Shown here: positions 58,021 to 63,146 of the stretch, piece by piece
Position numbering within the stretch: position 1 is the stretch's first letter
How the letters are laid out: each line of letters opens with the position of its first letter
Source: Candidatus Methanoplasma sp.
GTDB taxonomy: Archaea; Thermoplasmatota; Thermoplasmata; Methanomassiliicoccales; Methanomethylophilaceae
DNA length: 63,146 nt
Direction of reading: 5' to 3'
NCBI GenBank assembly: GCA_031256955.1
Contig: JAIRPP010000015.1
Coordinates: 1-63,146, forward strand
Program-made: the position numbers and the translations under genes
Notes under the pieces: generated by a model
Database searches by the model: none
The model's input: the letters and a program-made list of their open reading frames with translations, nothing else
Told to the model about the DNA's origin: nothing

Positions 58021-58584
58021 TCAATTCAGCTCATCCTCCCCGTCCGCGCCGATGTCCGGTGTCGCGATGAAGTCCCTGTTGATGCGCGCCTGCCCGGATA
58101 CCAGGTGCGGGTCGCAGGGATCGAACCGTATGTGTCTGCCGATGTCCGGGTCCGTGTTCTGAACCGCCTCGGCGAGGGCGTTGCGGAGCGCGGCCACCCT
58201 GTCCCTCGGCATGCCGTCGAAGAAAGAGCGCATGGCGGCGGCGTTGCTCTCGGCGATCTCGTCGGCGAGCCTCATCCCCGCCTCGGTCAGGAATATGGAG
58301 TATTTTTTACCGTTCTCGGTCTTCCTGTCGTCGTAGGCGAAGCCCTTCTCCTTGAGGGCGCTCACGGCGCGGTTGGTACTAGCCGGATCCAGATCCAGGA
58401 ACCTGGACAGGTCCCCCATGGTCTGCCCGTCGCGCATGCGCAGCGCAGCGACGTGCGAGGCGTGGGCGCTCGTGAGCCCGTGGCGCGACGCGACTCCCGC
58501 GGAGCTCTTCCTCGCGGCGGAGGCCACGCGCTCCATGAGCACGGGTAGAAGCGAGTTCCAGTAGTCTTCGTCGGACATCGTCAC
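58021..58584 (-). CDS. MarR-family transcriptional regulator
   Basis: A 187-residue dimeric winged-helix regulator. The DNA-binding part has TMGDLSRFLDLDPASTNRAV (helix-turn-helix) and then LKEKGFAYDDRKTENGKKYSIFLTEAG as the wing (outline). An unusual 45-residue acidic C-terminal extension follows the MarR fold. The start is ATG 58584 or 58578, about 25 nt after ATTTAATCC. It probably controls itself and the downstream peptidase. Confidence 0.85.
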   Translation of the reverse strand: MTMSDEDYWNSLLPVLMERVASAARKSSAGVASRHGLTSAHASHVAALRMRDGQTMGDLSRFLDLDPASTNRAVSALKEKGFAYDDRKTENGKKYSIFLTEAGMRLADEIAESNAAAMRSFFDGMPRDRVAALRNALAEAVQNTDPDIGRHIRFDPCDPHLVSGQARINRDFIATPDIGADGEDELN

Positions 58585-58592
58585 GCCCCAGC

Positions 58593-58602
58593 CAACGCGT
58601 TG
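58593..58602. promoter_or_regulatory. Palindrome at the MarR gene start site
   Basis: CAACGCGTTG is a perfect 10-bp palindrome lying between the minus-strand TATA candidate ATTTAATCC (58605-58616) and the ATG, i.e. over the expected transcription start. It is well placed as a MarR autorepression site. Short palindromes occur by chance, so support is modest. Confidence 0.4.
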
Positions 58603-58674
58603 ATCGGATTAAATGCTTGTGAGTCTTTCGCGACGCGACCTTGGGGTGTCCCCGGGACCCACGGCTCGGGCTGA

Positions 58675-58702
58675 AAAAATCGTAAAGGGCGCATCGCGCC
58701 CT
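58675..58702 (-). terminator. Terminator of the trimethylamine operon
   Basis: On the minus strand AGGGCGC-GAT-GCGCCCT (58702-58686) is followed by TTTACGATTTTTTC. It lies 25 bases after the mttB stop. Confidence 0.8.
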
Positions 58703-58726
58703 GTTTAGGAGGAAAAACGCCATCGG

Positions 58727-60184
58727 TCATATCCTGGGGCAGGTCTTGTCGGACTCCTTTATCACGCGATCCATCTCCTCGCGCTGCGACCGCGACAGGG
58801 GCGTCCTCTGGGGGACGTTCTTCAGTATGTCGATCACCCTGTCGTGCGCCACGTCTGTGAGGCTCTTGCTCCCCGCCCTCTGCCACGTCTCGAACATCTC
58901 GCGGTCGAAGAGCCTGGCCCTCGACGGGACGTTGATGTACTCCATCGTGTTCTTCTCGCCGAGGAAGTCCTTCCCAATGCCGACTTTCCGTATCCCCTCG
59001 TAGTCCAGAGTCAGGTCGCTGACCTCTATCCCCCTGTACGGATGGTAGTTCATGCCGTTGATCTCGTCGTCTATGACGAGCTGCTCCAGGGAGAACGACA
59101 TCCCCAGCTCGAGCATCCCCGCCCCGTATATGTTCGAGGCCCCGGCCAGCGCAGGCAGGATCGACGTGATCGTCTTCTCGTGGGCCGCCTGCGCGTCCGG
59201 CACCTTCGAGTCCCCCTAGGTCCCCGCCACTATGGACGGTATCTTGTAGTGCTGGGACATCTGCGCCACGGCCGCGCTGATCATGCCGAGCTCCGGCGAC
59301 CCCACGGGGGCCGTCCCCGTGAAGAGGTCGAACGCGGTGGTCGAGCTGCCGTATGTGTTCGGATGCCCCGGCGCGACCAGCTGGGTGAGCGTTATCCCTG
59401 CCAGCACCTCCGCGTTGTGCGTGACCATGGTCCCCGCCAGGAATATGGGGGACGAGGCCGCGCTCATGGCCATGCTCAGCATGGACACGGGGAAGTTGTA
59501 CCCGGGCGACTTGAGGACCAGGTCGCACAGGGACCAGTCCAGCTGCAGAGGGCTGGAGGGGCACATGGTCATCACCAGGAACGGCTTGTCGAAAGCCTCC
59601 CCCTCGTCCCCGCCGTACAGTATCTTCTGCATCTCGAAGTAGTATTCCAGGCACTCCGGCCTCGCGTCGAGCATGACTGGCTTCGAGCTGTACGAGATTA
59701 TCGCGTCTACCTCCCTCGTGGCGCGGCACAGGTCGGTCGCCGTCAGCTCCATCCCGGACACGGGCGAGCAGAACCAGTGGACGTTCTCGCACGCCTCCGT
59801 GACCTGGGCTATCTCCCTTATGTCCTTCAGGGTGCTGTTCCTGGTCTCGAACTTCCCCGGGGAGACGTAGTCGACCATCTTGCTTCCGACACCGAACGTG
59901 TTGTAGTTCACCACGGAGCCGTCGCTGACCATCTCCAGGTCGAACTCCCCGTTGCGGCTGTGCAGGGTGAACCTCTCCGGCGCCTTTGCGATCGCCTCTT
60001 CTACCAGATGCCCCGGTATCCTGACGACTTTCGTCCTCTCGTCGACCTCGCATCCCGCGTCTCCGAACACCTTTCTGGCCCCCTCGTGGTTGACGAGGAT
60101 GCCGGGATCCATGAGGACCCTCAGGGTCTCCTCGTGTATCCTGTCTATGTCTGCTCCGCTGAGCAGCTCGTATCTCCCTCTCAT
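58727..60184 (-). CDS. mttB: Trimethylamine:corrinoid methyltransferase MttB, pyrrolysine-containing
   Basis: A 485-residue TIM-barrel enzyme that moves a methyl group from trimethylamine to the corrinoid of MttC. An in-frame amber codon TAG (59216-59218, codon 323) lies in the active-site context SIVAGT-O-GDSKVPDAQAA; the reading continues 162 codons to TGA at 58727. Pyrrolysine at this point is the established feature of archaeal MttB, and length matches the family (about 490). Without the amber reading it would be two unrelated pieces. ATG 60184 was chosen because AGGAGGAG lies 6-8 bases before it; ATG 60190 is too close. Needs the Pyl tRNA and synthetase, not in this window. Confidence 0.95.
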
Positions 60185-60224
60185 ATCCATCTCCTCCTTC
60201 CTTTCACTGAAAGCGTTTCATCGG

Positions 60225-60359
60225 TCATACGTCGCCCACCATCCTCTTCGCCACGTACAGCGCGGCCAGGGATATCCCCACGATCAGCGGGACCCAGATG
60301 TACTCGGACAGCGGCGCGCCCCCTGCGAAGAACGCGGCGATGGCGTCCCAGTTGCTCAC
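60225..60359 (-). CDS. 44-residue single-helix membrane protein in the trimethylamine operon
   Basis: A GTG overlapping the upstream stop (GTGA) starts a 44-codon frame: a short amphipathic part (SNWDAIAAFFAGGAPL), one membrane helix (about 20-37, IWVPLIVGISLAALYVA) and a basic end. It lies between the winged-helix gene and mttB in the same direction. The stop-start overlap and fit into the operon make it likely real although it is short. It could assist the adjacent permease or anchor the methyltransferase; no family is known to me. Confidence 0.65.
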   Translation of the reverse strand: MSNWDAIAAFFAGGAPLSEYIWVPLIVGISLAALYVAKRMVGDV

Positions 60360-60667
60360 GCCCTCGCCCCCTTCTTTCTAAGGTTCTTCCCTATCTTCTC
60401 GAGCTGCGCCCGCCCGAGGTCCGTGATCCTGTACCTGATCAGCAGGGACCCCTCGCGGTACAGCCCCTCCGAGTCCACCTTGACGTCGATCCTCGACAGG
60501 AACCCGCAGGTCGCCATCTCTATGATGTCGAAGTTGATCGTGTCCGCGCCGTACCTGTCCCCCATGCCGTATTCCCTCTGCATCTCCGGGATCACCTCGC
60601 AGTTCCACCGCTCTCCCTCGCCGAACACCTCCAGGAGGCGGAACTTCATGGGCCTGCCCTCCATCAT
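60356..60667 (-). CDS. Small winged-helix protein in the trimethylamine operon
   Basis: About 103 residues (97 from the inner ATG 60649). The sequence has MKFRLLEVFGEGERW, a central helical part with DTINFDIIEMATCGFLSRID and the ending YRITDLGRAQLEKIGKNLRKKG, typical of PadR-like or related winged-helix proteins where ITDLGR closes the wing. It overlaps the permease stop (ATGA) and the small membrane protein start (GTGA). It is a good candidate for an operon-specific regulator. Confidence 0.65.
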   Translation of the reverse strand: MMEGRPMKFRLLEVFGEGERWNCEVIPEMQREYGMGDRYGADTINFDIIEMATCGFLSRIDVKVDSEGLYREGSLLIRYRITDLGRAQLEKIGKNLRKKGARA

Positions 60668-61743
60668 GCCGACGCCCCCTGCTCCCCCCTTATGGATTCG
60701 AGGTTCTCCTCCTTCTCGTAGAACATGAGGAATATCCCCAGCACGCAGAGCGCGCCTCCTGCGACCACGGTCCATGCGGGCACCTGGCCCGCCAGGACGA
60801 ACAGGAAGATCACGGCGACCATGGCGTTCATCGCGCTGAGGCCCATGGCCCTCCCCGCGCCGATCATGGGGTACGCCTTGTAGTAGCATATGGTGCAGTA
60901 TCCGAACGCGAATCCCGAGCAGGTCACCACCAGCAGGGCGGCGGGGTCCGTGAAGATCCCCAGCACGTAGTCCTGTATCGGGAAGCCCGCCAGGATCAGG
61001 ATCGGGATTATGACGATCCACCAGATCGCCACCTCGCTGAGCATCTTTATGTGGAACGCCGCGTCGGGCTCGCTGATGTCCATCCCCTTGGCGACCACCA
61101 GCCCCTCCAGCCCCCATCCGAATATGGCCATCAGCCCTCCGACGTAGCCCATGGCCTCCATGCCCCCGGAGCGCAGCTCGTCGATCAGGCCGACCACGTA
61201 GATGCACATGCATCCCGCCACCACCACCACGATGCCCGCGATGGCGCGCCCCGACAGCTTCTGGCCCGCGAACCTCGCGGTGAGCGCGGTCCCCACCAGG
61301 GGGAATGCCAGGGCGGCCACGGCGGAGAACGCCGCGCCCGCGAACCCCGTCGCCAGATACGATCCGAAAACCGCCATCGGCCCTGCGAACACGGCGGCCA
61401 GGAGCAGATACTTGGAGACCGCTCTGAACTCCACGATGGTCCTCTTTATCTCTCTGAACTTGCGCAGGTGCGCGTTCCATATCGTCAGGACGACGGTTGC
61501 CATCAGGGCGTTGGCCCCGCTTATCAGAACCGCCGTGACGATCATCGCCGTCGTGTCCCCGTTCGTCTCCGCCACGCTCTCATACAGCCCCAGGAATGGG
61601 TCTATGAGCCACATGAGGCTCCCCGGAACGTACCACAGCCCCCATAGCAGCGCCAGGAACATCCCCATCATGTATCCGTACCTGATCTTCCTGTGGCGGT
61701 TCCGGATCCTCATCGACTCGGCGTCCGACGCGGTAGCCCCCAT
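60664..61743 (-). CDS. mttP: DMT/EamA-type permease, likely methylamine transporter
   Basis: A 359-residue protein with about ten membrane helices in two halves, fitting the drug/metabolite transporter superfamily (GLWYVPGSLMWLIDPFLG early; GWGLEGLVVAKGMD in the centre; SAMNAMVAVIFLFVLAG near the end). Position between mttC and mttB corresponds to the methylamine permease MttP of methylotrophic methanogens. Substrate is inferred from context only. Confidence 0.75.
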   Translation of the reverse strand: MGATASDAESMRIRNRHRKIRYGYMMGMFLALLWGLWYVPGSLMWLIDPFLGLYESVAETNGDTTAMIVTAVLISGANALMATVVLTIWNAHLRKFREIKRTIVEFRAVSKYLLLAAVFAGPMAVFGSYLATGFAGAAFSAVAALAFPLVGTALTARFAGQKLSGRAIAGIVVVVAGCMCIYVVGLIDELRSGGMEAMGYVGGLMAIFGWGLEGLVVAKGMDISEPDAAFHIKMLSEVAIWWIVIIPILILAGFPIQDYVLGIFTDPAALLVVTCSGFAFGYCTICYYKAYPMIGAGRAMGLSAMNAMVAVIFLFVLAGQVPAWTVVAGGALCVLGIFLMFYEKEENLESIRGEQGASA

Positions 61744-61747
61744 GGGA

Positions 61748-62401
61748 TCAGCCCCTGGCGGCTTGGGTCATCTTCCTGACCGCGTCGGACGCGTTCTCGG
61801 TGTATATGTCGGCGCCGATCTCGTCCGCCCAGGACTGCGTGACGGGCGCGCCGCCCACGTTGGTGGTCAGCTTGTCCCTTATGCCGTCCCTCCTGAGCAT
61901 CTCCTCGAGCGTCTTCTGGTTGGTCATCGTGGAGGTCATGAGCGCGGAGGTCCCGACGTACCCCGCGCCACTGTCCCTGCACGCTTTGATGATCTCCGCC
62001 AGAGGCACGTCCCTGCCGATGTTGACGACGTTGAAGCCGGCGACCTTCAGCATTATGGCGACGATGTCCTTGCCTATGGAGTGTATGTCTCCCTCGATGG
62101 TGCATATGACGAAGGTCCCCAGCCCCGCGCCCGCGCTCCTCCCCTGCGCGCTGAGATGCGGGGCCAGCACGTCCACCCCGGCGTTCATGGCGTTCGCGGC
62201 CGCCATGACGTGCGGGAGGAACAGCTTCTTCGCCTCGTATAGGGCTCCCACCTCGTTCATCCCCGCGGTGAACCCGGACTGTATGAGGTCCACGAGGTCG
62301 GCCCCCTCTCCGATCGCCCTCGCGGCCGCCTCCCTGCACGCGCCGGCGTCATAGGACATGACGGCCGACCTGCAGCTTTCGTTAAGCGCTCTCTGATCCA
62401 T
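61748..62401 (-). CDS. mttC: Trimethylamine corrinoid protein MttC
   Basis: A 217-residue two-domain corrinoid protein. A helical cap (about 1-90) is followed by a Rossmann B12 domain with the DxHxxG motif in EGDIHSIGKD (His107 is the lower cobalt ligand) and the later NVGGAPVTQ. It accepts the methyl group from MttB and hands it to a methylcobamide:CoM methyltransferase. The ATG at 62401 follows AAAGGAGGAGAGGATCGA. First gene of the operon. Confidence 0.93.
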   Translation of the reverse strand: MDQRALNESCRSAVMSYDAGACREAAARAIGEGADLVDLIQSGFTAGMNEVGALYEAKKLFLPHVMAAANAMNAGVDVLAPHLSAQGRSAGAGLGTFVICTIEGDIHSIGKDIVAIMLKVAGFNVVNIGRDVPLAEIIKACRDSGAGYVGTSALMTSTMTNQKTLEEMLRRDGIRDKLTTNVGGAPVTQSWADEIGADIYTENASDAVRKMTQAARG

Positions 62402-62433
62402 TCGATCCTCTCCTCCTTTCGCGGATCCATCGG

Positions 62434-62471
62434 CCGAGAATCGCGGCTCCCCCATCCGCGACGGCTCTCGG
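62434..62471 (-). promoter_or_regulatory. Structured 5' leader of the mttC operon
   Basis: Two nested stems: CCGAGA (62434-62439) with TCTCGG (62466-62471) and TCGCGG (62441-62446) with CCGCGA (62456-62461). They lie between the predicted transcript start (TATA CTATTTATACTG, minus strand, near 62497-62508) and the ribosome-binding site. A competing stem, CTCGG/CCGAG, can form with bases just upstream. It could control translation or early termination; this is inference. Confidence 0.5.
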
Positions 62472-62892
62472 CAGGCTCCGAGAAAAAATGAAGATGGCAG
62501 TATAAATAGTTGATAGAATCAATAAAATTATCAAAAAAATTTTACTAAAATTATTGAATTATCATGATTATTTTTTGAACCATATTGTTTTGTACGCATC
62601 TTCGACTTATTTTTAAGATTGTTTTAAATATAAGTGGATGTACATAACCCAAAAATAGAACAAAAATTATGTCACATTCACAAAACAAAAACCACCGATT
62701 TTGGTTTTGTTTATATATTATATTTAAAAAACAGCACATTTGAATAATATCCATCAGGACTAAAAAACATATTTATTGAATACATCATAAAAATAATTGC
62801 AAACTTGATAAATTTATTTTGAATTTATCAATATTTAAATATGTATTGAAAGATACGAAGACAGGCGCGAAAGCGCGGAGGAGGAGACGATC
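62472..62892. promoter_or_regulatory. AT-rich divergent control region of two methylamine operons
   Basis: About 400 bases, far more AT-rich than any other part of the window. Left: TATA CTATTTATACTG for mttC. Right: TATTTAAATA (62832-62841) for the second corrinoid gene, with a perfect inverted repeat GATAAATT / AATTTATC (62807-62814, 62822-62829) just before it. In the middle is an imperfect inverted repeat, AAACAAAAACCA ... TGGTTTTGTTT (about 62682-62711). A GCGC-GAAA-GCGC hairpin (62865-62876) precedes the ribosome-binding site. No open frame with family similarity is seen. Confidence 0.7.
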
Positions 62893-63146
62893 TTGACGCA
62901 GTTCGCAGAAGATAGGAGGGCACTGTCCGCCGCCATGGCGGCGTACAGGGTGCCGGGGATACAAGACGCCGTAGACAAAGCCAGGAAAGCGGGCATGCCC
63001 GCGAACCAGATAATCGATGCCCTCGGCGAGGGCATGACCGAGGTCGGCGTGCTCTTCGAGAGGGGCAAGCTGTTCCTGCCCCACGTCCTGAGCGCCGCCC
63101 AGGGCATGAAGGCGGCGATGGAGGTCCTCGGCCCCGAGCTCCTCGC
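62893..63146 (+). CDS. Methylamine-type corrinoid protein, N-terminal part (cut by window end)
   Basis: A frame opening with TTG 62893 after GGAGGAGACGA runs to the window edge (84 residues). It matches the helical cap of methyltransferase corrinoid proteins: IIDALGEGMTEVGVLFERGK and FLPHVLSAAQGMKAAMEVL parallel the same parts of MttC in this window (LFLPHVMAAANAMNAG). It is probably the first gene of a mono- or dimethylamine (or methylthiol) operon. Which one cannot be told from this part. Confidence 0.85.
   Translation, partial: MTQFAEDRRALSAAMAAYRVPGIQDAVDKARKAGMPANQIIDALGEGMTEVGVLFERGKLFLPHVLSAAQGMKAAMEVLGPELL

Noticed and set aside
59216-60184. mttB as a truncated 322-residue gene plus a separate 158-codon gene
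   Set aside because: The amber codon lies at the conserved pyrrolysine position and the reading frame continues with conserved sequence on the far side.

Overview
The window comes from a GC-rich archaeal chromosome. Archaeal information-processing genes run throughout: Orc1/Cdc6, MCM, primase small subunit, Lhr helicase, NMD3, Tsr3, TiaS, ribosomal protein LX, prefoldin, FtsY and a nine-subunit A-type ATP synthase. A trimethylamine methyltransferase gene with an in-frame amber codon (pyrrolysine), its corrinoid protein and a start of a second corrinoid protein mark a methylamine-using methanogen. High GC, gyrAB and Pyl-MttB together suggest the order Methanomassiliicoccales; that assignment is inference.

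Layout. 1-4749: gyrB-gyrA (minus) with strong palindromes downstream. 4870-8021: thiC, tRNA-Thr(CGT), and a divergent repair pair (endonuclease IV-like protein and 8-oxoguanine glycosylase). 8022-14499: a very large Lhr helicase and an exported Ig-fold protein. 14492-20639: a minus-strand run linking a degenerate phosphatase-fold protein, tsr3, a winged-helix protein, mcm, DUF424, nmd3 and the two-subunit fumarate hydratase. 20806-23413: zinc ribbon, HPS-RraA fusion, HtpX. 23613-26774: an unusual three-gene locus (membrane protein, three-fold repeat protein, exported HtrA-like protease). 26828-33616: metallo-beta-lactamase and TatD hydrolases, priS, radical SAM protein, rplX-pfdA-ftsY, an M20 peptidase. 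33680-34896: a decayed AbiE toxin-antitoxin pair with clear operators. 34976-37900: thiolase, tiaS, a small exported protein.

37954-39640 is a likely replication origin: cdc6 sits between two perfect, inverted 32-bp copies of an origin recognition box, with a possible 28-residue membrane peptide beside it. After a signal peptidase and dCMP deaminase comes the ATP synthase operon (41340-49703, order H-I-K-E-C-F-A-B-D) ending in a 48-residue membrane protein. Next, two copies of a 125-bp promoter-leader repeat with poly(G) tracts lie upstream of a GT87-type glycosyltransferase and of an iron/cobalamin-type ABC transporter; the tract upstream of the glycosyltransferase could switch its reading frame. 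55549-56912 is an AT-rich three-gene island. 57075-58584 is a MarR-peptidase pair. 58727-62401 is the trimethylamine operon (mttC, permease, winged-helix protein, 44-residue membrane protein, Pyl-mttB), preceded by a structured leader and a 400-bp AT-rich divergent control region before the second corrinoid gene, which is cut by the window edge.

Genes are packed tightly, with many ATGA/GTGA stop-start overlaps, and several single genes have a TATA box about 25 nt before the start codon, which suggests leaderless mRNAs. All functions are assigned by reading motifs; no database search was run.
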